DNA of 64,000 nucleotides from Actinacidiphila sp. DG2A-62. Its GTDB lineage: Bacteria > Actinomycetota > Actinomycetes > Streptomycetales > Streptomycetaceae. The stretch is from NCBI RefSeq assembly GCF_035825295.1, contig NZ_JAYMGI010000002.1, forward strand, positions 3,477,001 through 3,541,000. The letters are read 5' to 3'. The notes under the pieces were generated by a model, which was given only the letters and a program-made list of their open reading frames with translations, ran no database searches and was not told where the DNA came from. The stretch's first letter is position 1. Each line of letters opens with the position of its first letter. This document shows positions 53,222-61,510 of this stretch, piece by piece. The translations under genes were made by a program, and so were the position numbers.

Positions 53222-54112
53222 TCAGCTTGCCTGGGACAGGGGGTCGAGCTGGGCCGGCGTCGCGTCGTCCGCCGCCGTGGACTCGCTCAGCTCCCGCCAC
53301 CGCTCGTCGCTCGCGAGCAGCTCCCGCCCCGCCGCCGTCGCATACGCATACGCCTCCGGCCCGACCAGAAGCCGCAGCGGCGGCTCCTCCAGCCCCACCA
53401 CCTCGAGAACCAGCCGCGCGACCTTCACCGGATCATTCGCCGCCGTCGACTCCGGCGCGTGCATCGCCGCACTCGCCCCCACCGTCCCCGCGTACTCCTC
53501 CCGCACCGGCTCCACCCGCATCGACGCCCCCGCCCAGTCCGTCCGCATCCCCCCGGGCTCCAGCACCGTGACCTTGACCCCCAGCGGCCCGACCTCCCGC
53601 GCCAGCACCGACGAGAACCCGCCGACCCCCCACTTCGCCGTCTGGTACGCCGACAGACCCGGCGTGGCCAGCCGGCCGCCGACCGACGACACCTGCACGA
53701 CGTGCCCCGCGCGCTGCTCGCGCAGCACCGGCAGCGCGGCCCGGGTGAGGTGGACGACCCCGAAGAGATTGGTCTCGACCTGCGCGCGGAAGTCCTCGTC
53801 GGTCATGTCCTCGACGGACGCCAGCGTGGCGTAACCCGCGTTGTTGACCAGCACGTCCAGGCGGCCGAAGCGGTCGACGGCGGTCGCGACGGCCGCGCGC
53901 GCGGCGGCCGGGTCGGTCACGTCCAGGGGGACGACGACGAGCCGGTCGCCGCCGTCCGCCGCCGCCAGGTCGTCCAGCGAGGAGAGATCGCGCACACCGG
54001 CGACGACACGGTGCCCGGCCGCCAGCGCGGCCCGCACGATCTCCCGGCCGAGCCCGCGCGACGCCCCGCTGACCAGGAAGACAGAACCATTCGTACCCAC
54101 ATCTGCGGACAT
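53222..54112 (-). CDS. Short-chain dehydrogenase/reductase
   Basis: The 296-residue Rossmann-fold protein has the cofactor motif VSGASRGLGREIV (about residues 14-26), the NNAG motif in VLVNNAGYATLAS, catalytic Ser in VQVSSVGG and the YxxxK pair in SAYQTAKWGVGG. It is a classical SDR oxidoreductase, NAD(P)-dependent, of unknown substrate. It is divergent from a TetR gene, and the intergenic region carries matching half-sites, so it is probably the repressor's target. Confidence 0.92.
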   Translation of the reverse strand: MSADVGTNGSVFLVSGASRGLGREIVRAALAAGHRVVAGVRDLSSLDDLAAADGGDRLVVVPLDVTDPAAARAAVATAVDRFGRLDVLVNNAGYATLASVEDMTDEDFRAQVETNLFGVVHLTRAALPVLREQRAGHVVQVSSVGGRLATPGLSAYQTAKWGVGGFSSVLAREVGPLGVKVTVLEPGGMRTDWAGASMRVEPVREEYAGTVGASAAMHAPESTAANDPVKVARLVLEVVGLEEPPLRLLVGPEAYAYATAAGRELLASDERWRELSESTAADDATPAQLDPLSQAS

Positions 54113-54156
54113 GACCGCTCCTCCGCTCCCGGGCCGCCCACCCGGACTCGCTTCTT

Positions 54157-54230
54157 ACTAACCAGTTGATTAGCAACACCTCCATGGAACCTCGCCCCGC
54201 GACAACTGTCAACTGTCCGGTTAGTTGATA
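54157..54230. promoter_or_regulatory. TetR-type operator half-sites between SDR and TetR genes
   Basis: ACTAACCAGTTGATTAG (54157-54173) and, in the opposite sense, CAACTGTCCGGTTAGT with TTGATA (about 54210-54230) share CAACTG and GGTTAGT. They lie at the promoters of the divergent SDR and TetR genes. Confidence 0.55.
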
Positions 54231-54241
54231 CGGTGGGAGCC

Positions 54242-54820
54242 ATGACCACCAGGGACGCCGAAGCCACCCGCCGCCGGCTGCTCGACGCGGCGACGCAGGA
54301 GTTCGCCGCGTACGGCATCGCGGGCGCCCGGGTCGACCGGATCGCGGCGGCGGCCAGGAGCAACAAGGCGCAGATCTACCACTACTTCGGCAGCAAGGAC
54401 GGCCTGTTCGACGCGGTCTTCGACGCCATGTGCCGGGAGACCGTGGACGCCGTGCCGATCGACCCGGCGAACCTGCCGGAGTACGCGGGACGGCTGCACG
54501 ACTCGTACCGCGCGCGGCCGTACGTGCAGCGGCTGGCGACCTGGTACCGGCTGGAGCGGGCGGGCAGCGGCACCCTGCTGCCGGTGGTCATGGAGAGCAA
54601 CGCGGCCAAGGTCCGCGCCATCGCCGCCGCCCAGGAGGCCGGCCTGATTCCGGCCCGCTTCTCGCCCGTCGACCTGCTCGGCCTGGTGCTGCACCTGTCG
54701 GGCTTCTGGAGCTCCAACGTGCCGGAGTACGACGCGATCGCCACCGGCGCGGGGGGTGCGGACGACGCGGACCACCAGCGCGCGGTGGTGGTCGCCGCCG
54801 TCGAGGCGCTGCTGCGCTGA
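54242..54820 (+). CDS. TetR-family regulator
   Basis: The 192-residue protein has the TetR DNA-binding domain TRRRLLDAATQEFAAYGIAGARVDRIAAAARSNKAQIYHYFGSKDGLFDAVF and a helical ligand domain. The start is taken at ATG 54242; an in-frame GTG at 54233 would add three residues. It is transcribed divergently from the SDR gene and the intervening half-sites suggest it represses both. The inducer is unknown. The following stretch, 54821-55099, holds no evident gene. Confidence 0.92.
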   Translation: MTTRDAEATRRRLLDAATQEFAAYGIAGARVDRIAAAARSNKAQIYHYFGSKDGLFDAVFDAMCRETVDAVPIDPANLPEYAGRLHDSYRARPYVQRLATWYRLERAGSGTLLPVVMESNAAKVRAIAAAQEAGLIPARFSPVDLLGLVLHLSGFWSSNVPEYDAIATGAGGADDADHQRAVVVAAVEALLR

Positions 54821-55099
54821 GCGCACCCGCGGCCGTACCCTCCGCCGCGCCGCCGGCCGACCCCCGAGCGGCGTCCCGGCCGCACCGCCGACCACACCCG
54901 CCACACCGTCGGCCACGAAACGTCAGGGCACGTCACCCTACGGGCAAGCGGAATGCCCCGGCGGCGGAAACCCGCATGAAGGGCAGTCTCGAAGAAACGC
55001 AGGTCCCACGGGCCGCCCTACCTTGTTGGCGTATGCCGCCGGGCGCACACGGCGTGACTTCCTGAACTCACCCTGGTGACGACGTATTGGGGGACGCTT

Positions 55100-55891
55100 A
55101 TGCTCCGGATGCCAGCAATGCCCGGCATGCCGGCCGGACATGCCGCTCACGCCGACGGCTGGGACAAACTCGGCGCGATACTCCTGCTGCTGTGGGCGGT
55201 GGTGATGTGGGCCGCGGTGTTCGGCCTGTGGTGGGCCAACCGCGGGCCGGTCCGCAGGCCGTGGGTCTTCCGCGCCAGCGCGGCGACCATCGTGATCGGC
55301 GTGATCGGCCAGATCGGCCACCTGCAGGAGCACGTGGCGCAGGCCGGCTACTGGATCGGCCACCCCAACGACCCGGCGTGGATGACACCTTGGGGCACCG
55401 GCCTGGCCAACGGCTACAACGTGGTGGACACCTCCAAGCCCACCCTGGGCATGGAGATCCTGCACCTGACGGGGAACTTCATCTTCCTCGCCGGCATGGC
55501 CGCGGTCATGGTGATCACCACCCACACCCGCCATCTCAGGTCGCGGCGCTGGGGCACGATGGGCGTGTGGATGCAGGGCATCCACGGCCTGGAGCACCTG
55601 TCGCTGACGCTGTCGGTGTGGTTCGGCGCGACCCGCGCGATCGGCCTGTCCACCTGGTTCGGCCAGCTCGACCCGGGCCCCGGCCTGGTCACGTACCGCG
55701 TGTGGTGGCACTTCATCGCCAATGTGCTGGGCTCGTACATCTTCGCCCGCGCGCTGTACGACCTGTGGCGCGAGCGGTCGGTGGTGGCCGCCGCGTACGA
55801 CGTCCAACTGCCGGCCGCCGAGCCGCGGCCCGCCCACGTACCGGCGCGGCGTCCGGGCCAGGCCCCGGAGCCGCAGACCGGCGCGGCATAG
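55100..55891 (+). CDS. Multi-pass membrane protein (DUF6008-like)
   Basis: The 263-residue protein has a Met/His-rich N-terminus (LRMPAMPGMPAGHAAHADGW) and five or six hydrophobic segments with many intramembrane or loop histidines (GQIGHLQEHVAQ, EILHLTGNFIFLAG, GIHGLEHLSLTL). I recall this pattern from a family named DUF6008, but without alignment the name is tentative. The Met and His residues could bind copper or another metal. The ATG at 55100 follows GGGGGACG; a GTG at 55076 would add eight residues. Confidence 0.7.
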   Translation: MLRMPAMPGMPAGHAAHADGWDKLGAILLLLWAVVMWAAVFGLWWANRGPVRRPWVFRASAATIVIGVIGQIGHLQEHVAQAGYWIGHPNDPAWMTPWGTGLANGYNVVDTSKPTLGMEILHLTGNFIFLAGMAAVMVITTHTRHLRSRRWGTMGVWMQGIHGLEHLSLTLSVWFGATRAIGLSTWFGQLDPGPGLVTYRVWWHFIANVLGSYIFARALYDLWRERSVVAAAYDVQLPAAEPRPAHVPARRPGQAPEPQTGAA

Positions 55892-55979
55892 CGGCGGAGC
55901 CGCCCTGGGCGTCCCGCGGTTCGGCCGGTATGGCACGGGGGTCGGTACTGGCCGGACCGCGGGACGTTCCGTTCTGCGA

Positions 55980-57044
55980 TCAGACCCCGAGCGCCTCGGC
56001 GGCGAGCGCGGTGCCGCGCAGCCGGGCCTCGATCTTGGCGAAGGCGAGGTCGCGCGAGGTGGAGGTGTCGTCGGCGAACGGCGAGAACCCGCAGTCGTCG
56101 CAGGTGCCGAGCCGCTCCACCGGGAGGTGCCGGGCCGCGGCGAGCACCCGGTCGCGCACCTCCTCCGCGGTCTCCACCCGGGGGTCGATCGGGTCGATCA
56201 CGCCGACGAACACCCGGGCGTCGGACGGCAGATGCTGGGCGATGACGGCCAGCACCCGATCGGGGTCGGCCTCGCTGGCCAACTGCACGTAGAAGTTGCC
56301 GGCCTTGAGCTGGAAGAGCTTCGGCAGCAGATCGGCGTAGTCGACGTCGGCGCTGTGCGTGCTGTCCTGGTCGCCGCCGGGGCAGGTGTGCACGCCGATC
56401 CGGGACCGCTCGTCGGCAGAGAAGCGTTCCAGCACCTGGTTGTTGAGCGCCACGAAGTCGTCCAGCAGACCGCCGCTGGGGTCGAGCTTGAGGCTGAGGC
56501 GGCCCTCGGTGAAGTCGAGTTGGACATCGTGGGCGCCGCCGTCGAGCGCGCCGCGGATGTCGGCCTCCGCCTCGTCGACCAGATCGGCGATGAACTGCTC
56601 GCGCGGGTAGCCGTCGATGCCGGCCGCCGGGTAGAGCAGGCTCAGCGCGGACGGCGCGATCACCGCCTGCTTGACCGGAAGCGTGGTGTGCCGCTTCGCC
56701 GCGGCCAGGTAGCTGTCGGCGTGCACCTGGTAGCGGAACGGGCCCTGGGTCAGGGCGGGCAGCTGGCGGGTGTGGCCGTCGGCGAACGGGATCACCGCGC
56801 CCTCGGGGTCGAGGGTGGTCAGCCCTGCGAGGGGGTAGGTCGCGAAGCTCGGCTTGGACTGCTCGCCGTCGACCAGGACGGGCGCGCCGAGCGCTTCGAG
56901 CCGGCTCAGCGTGTCGATCACGGCCTGCTCCTGGAGCTTGGCCAGGTCGGCATCTCCTAACGCGCCGCCGGCGTGGTCGGCAAGCGCTTTCAGCAGGGCC
57001 GGGGGCCGCGGAATGCTGCCGATGTTCTCGGTGGGAATCGTCAT
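55980..57044 (-). CDS. MetE-like cobalamin-independent methionine synthase (C-terminal type)
   Basis: The 354-residue protein corresponds to the catalytic C-terminal domain of MetE, with IGSIPRPPALLKAL near the start, QLDFTEGRLSLKLDP, the zinc-ligand HTCPGGD and the TCDDCGFSPF motif near the C-terminus (second Cys ligand). Such short versions use methyltetrahydrofolate or unusual methyl donors. The ATG at 57044 was chosen; upstream in-frame starts add unrelated sequence. It is divergent from a MarR gene. The acceptor is probably homocysteine, by family. Confidence 0.88.
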   Translation of the reverse strand: MTIPTENIGSIPRPPALLKALADHAGGALGDADLAKLQEQAVIDTLSRLEALGAPVLVDGEQSKPSFATYPLAGLTTLDPEGAVIPFADGHTRQLPALTQGPFRYQVHADSYLAAAKRHTTLPVKQAVIAPSALSLLYPAAGIDGYPREQFIADLVDEAEADIRGALDGGAHDVQLDFTEGRLSLKLDPSGGLLDDFVALNNQVLERFSADERSRIGVHTCPGGDQDSTHSADVDYADLLPKLFQLKAGNFYVQLASEADPDRVLAVIAQHLPSDARVFVGVIDPIDPRVETAEEVRDRVLAAARHLPVERLGTCDDCGFSPFADDTSTSRDLAFAKIEARLRGTALAAEALGV

Positions 57045-57244
57045 GGACGGACGATAGGGAGTCGGCCGGAGCCCACACAAGCACCCCTGGGGTGGGTTCC
57101 GTGAACAACCACGGACGCTGCGTGACCGGTTGCCACGCACCCGGTCGTACACGCAGTGCACCTGGGCGTATGCGGCACGTGCATCAGCAGGCAAACTACT
57201 AAGGTTCATTTGCACAGTCTGGGCTGGCGATCTACCGTGGACGC

Positions 57245-57829
57245 ATGGAACAGACCACCGGAACCCTGCCGGACGCCGCGGGCGGGCCCGACGCCGTACC
57301 CGGACCGGACGCCACGCCGGAACCCGAGGCGCCGGGTTCTGCCGCGCCGGACCTGGACGCGCCGGGGCCCGAGGCGCCGGGTTCTGCCGCGCCGAGCGGG
57401 CCCTCCGCCTCCGCGCTGCGGGCCGCGCAGGACGTCCGCGTGGTCTTCAGCCGGCTGCGGGTCAGGCTGCGCCAGGAGTACGACCAGCGCGAACTGACCC
57501 CCTCCCAGCGGTCGGTGCTCGCCCGGCTGCTCGCCATCGGCGACGCGTCCACCAGCGCGCTGGCCGCGACCGAGCACGTCAGACCGCAGTCCATGGCGGC
57601 CACCGTCGCCGCGTTGGAGGAGCGCGGGATGGTCGCCCGCCGACCCGACCCGGCCGACGGCCGCCGGCAGCTGGTGTCGCTGACGGCCGAGGGCCGCGGT
57701 TACGTCGAGGGCCGGCGGCGCTCGGACGAGGAGTGGATCACCCGCACCCTCGACGCGCGCTTCACCGAGGACGAACGGCAGGCGCTGCTCACCGGGTTGG
57801 CGCTGCTGGAGAGGCTGGCGCGGGCGTGA
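57245..57829 (+). CDS. MarR-family regulator with repeat-rich N-terminus
   Basis: The 194-residue protein has a MarR winged helix (LTPSQRSVLARLLAIGDASTSALAATEHVRPQSMAATVAALEERGMV and RRPDPADGRRQLVSLTAEG). The first about 55 residues are an Asp/Pro/Ala/Gly-rich tail with PEAPGSAAP twice. Its TGA overlaps the GTG of the following MFS gene, so the pump gene is co-translated and probably the regulated target. The imperfect dyad GCAAA-N13-TTTGC at 57191-57213 is a possible operator. Confidence 0.9.
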   Translation: MEQTTGTLPDAAGGPDAVPGPDATPEPEAPGSAAPDLDAPGPEAPGSAAPSGPSASALRAAQDVRVVFSRLRVRLRQEYDQRELTPSQRSVLARLLAIGDASTSALAATEHVRPQSMAATVAALEERGMVARRPDPADGRRQLVSLTAEGRGYVEGRRRSDEEWITRTLDARFTEDERQALLTGLALLERLARA

Positions 57830-59298
57830 CCGCGCAGACGGCCGCGCGGCACAGCGGGGACACCACGGCCGACCGGTTCGACCGGCGGCTGCTGCCGCCG
57901 ATGATGCTCGGCTCGGTGCTCAACCCGATCAACTCCTCGATCATCGCCGTGTCGCTGGTGCCGATCGGCGCCGCGTTCGGCGCGCCGCCCTCGCAGACGG
58001 CGTGGCTGGTCTCGGCGCTGTACCTGGCGACCTCGATAGGCCAGCCGGTGGTCGGCCGGCTGATCGACCTGTACGGACCGCGCCGGCTGTTCCTGACCGG
58101 CACCGCGCTGGCCGGCGTGGCCGGCGTCCTCGGCGTGCTGGCGCCGAACCTCGGCGTGCTGGTCGCGGCCCGGGTGGTGCTCGGCTTCGGCACCTGCGCG
58201 GGCTACCCCGCGGCGATGTACCTGATCCGCAGCGAGGCCGCGCGCACCGGGCACAAGAGCCCGACCGGCGTGCTGACCGCGCTGGCGGTCACCACCCAGA
58301 CCATCTCGGTGATCGGGCCGTCGCTCGGCGGCCTGCTCATCAGCATCGGCGGCTGGCGGGCGACCTTCGCGGTCAACATCCCGCTGGCACTGGCCGGCCT
58401 CTACCTCGGCGCCCGCCGGCTGCCCGCCACCCCGGGCAGGGCCGAGGCGGCGGACGGCGGCGCGGCCCCGGACCGGCGGGCGGCGGACGGCCGGGCGCGT
58501 GCCGGGTCCCGGCCGCGGATACGGGTGCCGGCCGGGCTCGACCTGCCGGGGATGGCCCTGTTCGCCGCCACGCTGGTCACGCTGCTGCTGTTCCTGATGG
58601 ACCCGCGGCTGTCGCACGGCTACCTGCTGCTGCTCACCGCCGCCGCGGGCGCCGGCTTCTGGATACGCGAACTGCGCGTGTCCACTCAGCCGTTCATCGA
58701 TCTGCGGGTGCTCGCGGGCAACCGCCCGCTGGTCACCACCTACGTCCGCGCGCTACTGGCCTACGTGGTCTCGTACGCCTACCTCTACGGCTACACGCAG
58801 TGGATGGAGGACGGCCGCGGGCTGTCCGCCTCCCAGGCCGGCCTCGCCCAACTCCCGCTGTTCGCCGTGGCCATCGCGATCTCCACGACCACCGGGCGGC
58901 GGCCGGAGATCCGCCGCAAGCTGCTGGTCGGCTCGGCGTTCCAGGTCGTCGCGTGCGCGATGCTGCTGCTCCTGGGCGGTCACAGCCCGGTGTGGCTGCT
59001 GATCGCGGTGGCCGTCGTCTTCGGCGTCCCGCAGGGCCTGAACAGCCTCGCGCTGCAGAACTCGGTCTACTTCCAGGCCGATCCGGAGCGCATCGGCTCC
59101 TCCGCGGGACTGCTGCGCACCTTCGGCTATCTGGGCGCGATCGTCGCCTCCGCGGCGAGCGGCGCCTTCTTCACCGACCGCGCCGACACCGGCGGGCTGC
59201 ACCACCTGGCCTGGTTCCTGGTGGTCGTCGCGGCGGGCTTCCTCGCGGTCACCGCGGCTGACCGGTCGCTGTCCCGCGTACGCACCGAGGAGTCCTGA
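57826..59298 (+). CDS. MFS transporter (14-helix DHA2-like)
   Basis: The 490-residue protein has about 14 hydrophobic segments, with the MFS loop motif GRLIDLYGPRRLFLTG, the antiporter-like VIGPSLGGLLIS segment and WRATFAVNIPLALAGL, as in drug:proton antiporters of the DHA2 group. A cytoplasmic loop at about residues 205-240 is Ala/Arg-rich. It starts with GTG overlapping the marR stop. It is followed by isochorismatase-like and P450 genes on the same strand; the exported compound is unknown. Confidence 0.9.
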   Translation: MTAQTAARHSGDTTADRFDRRLLPPMMLGSVLNPINSSIIAVSLVPIGAAFGAPPSQTAWLVSALYLATSIGQPVVGRLIDLYGPRRLFLTGTALAGVAGVLGVLAPNLGVLVAARVVLGFGTCAGYPAAMYLIRSEAARTGHKSPTGVLTALAVTTQTISVIGPSLGGLLISIGGWRATFAVNIPLALAGLYLGARRLPATPGRAEAADGGAAPDRRAADGRARAGSRPRIRVPAGLDLPGMALFAATLVTLLLFLMDPRLSHGYLLLLTAAAGAGFWIRELRVSTQPFIDLRVLAGNRPLVTTYVRALLAYVVSYAYLYGYTQWMEDGRGLSASQAGLAQLPLFAVAIAISTTTGRRPEIRRKLLVGSAFQVVACAMLLLLGGHSPVWLLIAVAVVFGVPQGLNSLALQNSVYFQADPERIGSSAGLLRTFGYLGAIVASAASGAFFTDRADTGGLHHLAWFLVVVAAGFLAVTAADRSLSRVRTEES

Positions 59299-59410
59299 AC
59301 TCCCCAGGAGCTCGGCCCGCTTGACCTGTCAGCCCGCCTGACCTGTCAGCCCGCCTGACCTCTCAGTCCACCCGAACCCCAGCTCACCTGATCCGAAAGG
59401 CCGCACGACC

Positions 59411-59968
59411 ATGACCTCCAAGACCGCACTGCTCGTGATGGACGTACAGAAAGGCATCGTCGGCCGCGTCGAGGACGCCGGCTACACCAAGCGGCTGGCC
59501 ACGGCGGTGGACGCCGCGCGCGCCGCGGGCGTGCCGGTGGTCCACGTGCTGATCGGCTTCCGCCCCGGACACCCCGAGATCAGCCCCGCCAACAAGAACT
59601 TCAGCGCGCTGGCCGTCGGCGACGCCTTCACCCCCGCCGACCCCAACGCCGACCCGCACCCCGATGTCGCGCCGCGCGACGGCGAGGTGGTGGTGACCAA
59701 GAAGCGGGTCAGCGCGTTCACCGGCAGCGGCCTGGAGACGGTGCTGCGGGCCCGCGGCTACGAGCACCTGGTGCTCGCCGGCGTCGCCACCAGCGGCGTG
59801 GTGCTCTCCACCCTGCGCCAGGCCGCCGACCTGGACTACGCGCTGACCGTGCTGTCCGACGGCTGCGCCGACGCGGACGAGGAGGTGCACCGGGTGCTCA
59901 CCGAGAAGGTGTTCCCGCGGCAGGCCGACGTCGTCACGATCGAGCAGTGGGCGGCCTCCCTGGCCTGA
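59411..59968 (+). CDS. Isochorismatase-like hydrolase lacking the usual Cys
   Basis: The 185-residue protein has the isochorismatase fold: LLVMDVQKGIV (catalytic Asp near residue 11), KKRVSAFTGSGLETVL (catalytic Lys) and the HLVLAGVATSGVVLSTLRQAADLDY segment. In amidase-type members a Cys occurs in this last motif; here it is Val, as in true isochorismatases, which use no nucleophile. So it more likely acts on a vinyl-ether or similar substrate, or is inactive. It follows the MFS gene by about 110 bases. Confidence 0.85.
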   Translation: MTSKTALLVMDVQKGIVGRVEDAGYTKRLATAVDAARAAGVPVVHVLIGFRPGHPEISPANKNFSALAVGDAFTPADPNADPHPDVAPRDGEVVVTKKRVSAFTGSGLETVLRARGYEHLVLAGVATSGVVLSTLRQAADLDYALTVLSDGCADADEEVHRVLTEKVFPRQADVVTIEQWAASLA

Positions 59969-60132
59969 CGCCGCGGGCGACGGCCGGATCGCGCCCTTGC
60001 GGGCGGGCCGGACCTGGACGGCGGTGGGGCGGTGCCCTAGCGTCTGCCGGGCTCCGGCCCGCCCGCCCGTCTGCCGTCTGCCTGCCTGCCCGCCCGTCAG
60101 TCCGTCCGCGTCCGCCCGCCAGGAGGCGCACC

Positions 60133-61389
60133 GTGACCGTGCACGCGACCCGCGCGACCCCGCCACCGCCGCCGCCCGACATCCTGTCGCCGGAGTTCGC
60201 CGCGGACCCGTACCCCGCCTACCGCGTGCTGCGCGCGCACTACCCGCTGCACTACCACGAGGGCACCGGCAGCTGGCTGCTGTCGCGCTACGACGACGTC
60301 GAACGGGCCTTCCGCGACCCGGTGTTCACCACCGACAACTACGGCTGGCAGCTGGAGCCGGTGCACGGCGGCCGGACCATCGCGCAGATGAGCGGCCACG
60401 AGCACGCGGTGCGCCGGGCGCTGGTCGCCCCCGCCTTCCGCGGCCGGGAGCTGCGCGAGCGCTTCCTGCCGGTGATCGAGCGCAACGCCCGGGAGCTGAT
60501 CGACGCCTTCCGCGGCCACGAACGCGCCGAGCTGGTCGACCAGTTCGCGACGCGCTTCCCGGTCAACGTCATCGTCGACATGCTCGGCCTGGACCGCTCC
60601 GACCACGACCGCTTCCACGCGTGGTACGAGGCGGTGGTGGGGTTCTTCGCCAACCTCACCCAGGACCCGGCGGTCGCCGAGGCGGGCCTGCGCGCGGGCG
60701 CCGAACTACGCGCCTACCTGCTGCCGTTGATCGCCGAGCGGCGCGCGCGTCCCGGCGACGACCTGCTGTCCAGCCTGTGCACCGCCGAGGTCGACGGCAC
60801 CCGGATGACCGACCAGGACATCACGTCGTTCGTCAGCCTGCTGCTGTCGGCCGGCGGCGAGACCACCGACAAGGCGATCGCCGGGATGTTCCGCAACCTG
60901 CTGGCGAATCCGGACCAGTTGGCGGCGGTGCGCGCGGACCGCACGCTGGTGCCCGCGGCCTTCGCCGAGTCCCTGCGGCACAGCCCGCCACTGCAGATGA
61001 TCATGCGGCAGCCGGCCGAGGACGTCGAGGTGAGCGGCGGCACGATCCCGGCGGGCGCCACGGTCACCTGCCTGATCGGCGCGGCCAACCGCGACGAGAC
61101 ACACTTCGCGGACCCCGACGCGTATGACGTCTTCCGCACCGACCTGACCACCGCGAACGCCTTCAGCGCGGCGGCCGACCACCTCGCCTTCGCGCTCGGC
61201 CGGCACTTCTGCGTCGGCGCCCTGCTCGCCAAGGCCGAGGTGGAGGTCGGCGCCAACCAGCTCCTGGACGCCTTCGCCGAGATCGACTTCGCCGAGGGCC
61301 ACGCCCCGCCGGAGACCGGCGTGTTCGTCCGCGGCCCGCTGACCCTGCCGCTGCACCTGACGCCGGCGGCGCCCGAGCCCCGCAGCTGA
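60133..61389 (+). CDS. Cytochrome P450
   Basis: The 418-residue heme enzyme has the I-helix oxygen-binding AGGETTD, the K-helix ESLR, and the heme-binding FALGRHFCVG with the Cys ligand; GTIPAGATVTCLIGAANRDETHF is the typical PERF-region sequence. It is a soluble bacterial P450 that needs separate ferredoxin and reductase, not encoded nearby. The GTG start at 60133 has a perfect AGGAGG six bases upstream. The substrate is not predictable; the preceding isochorismatase-like and MFS genes may share its pathway. Confidence 0.94.
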   Translation: MTVHATRATPPPPPPDILSPEFAADPYPAYRVLRAHYPLHYHEGTGSWLLSRYDDVERAFRDPVFTTDNYGWQLEPVHGGRTIAQMSGHEHAVRRALVAPAFRGRELRERFLPVIERNARELIDAFRGHERAELVDQFATRFPVNVIVDMLGLDRSDHDRFHAWYEAVVGFFANLTQDPAVAEAGLRAGAELRAYLLPLIAERRARPGDDLLSSLCTAEVDGTRMTDQDITSFVSLLLSAGGETTDKAIAGMFRNLLANPDQLAAVRADRTLVPAAFAESLRHSPPLQMIMRQPAEDVEVSGGTIPAGATVTCLIGAANRDETHFADPDAYDVFRTDLTTANAFSAAADHLAFALGRHFCVGALLAKAEVEVGANQLLDAFAEIDFAEGHAPPETGVFVRGPLTLPLHLTPAAPEPRS

Positions 61390-61390
61390 G

Positions 61391-61441
61391 CCGGCGGCTG
61401 AGCCCGGCGGCTGAGCCCGGCGGCTGAGCCCGGCGGCTGAA
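61391..61441. repeat. Four tandem 13-bp repeats after the P450 gene
   Basis: CCCGGCGGCTGAG is repeated with the first copy one base short, starting directly after the P450 stop codon. Each unit carries TGA, so slippage would not extend the protein. Confidence 0.7.
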
Positions 61442-61453
61442 CCCGGCAGGCGA

Positions 61454-61469
61454 GGGAGAGCGCTCTCCC
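61454..61469. promoter_or_regulatory. Palindrome GGGAGAGCGCTCTCCC, downstream copy
   Basis: This perfect 16-base palindrome of the LacI-operator type (central CG) is identical to the core at 62699-62722. It lies between the P450 and the DUF1996 stop and overlaps the terminator hairpin, so it may be a second half of a looping operator or structural only. Confidence 0.5.
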
Positions 61470-61498
61470 GGACGGGCCGAAGAACCCGCCCGGGAGAG
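61463..61498 (-). terminator. Hairpin terminator after the DUF1996 gene
   Basis: CTCTCCCGGACGGG (61463-61476) and CCCGCCCGGGAGAG (61485-61498) pair over 14 positions with one wobble, 12 bases past the DUF1996 stop on the minus strand. Confidence 0.75.
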
Positions 61499-61510
61499 AC
61501 GCCGGGCGGG

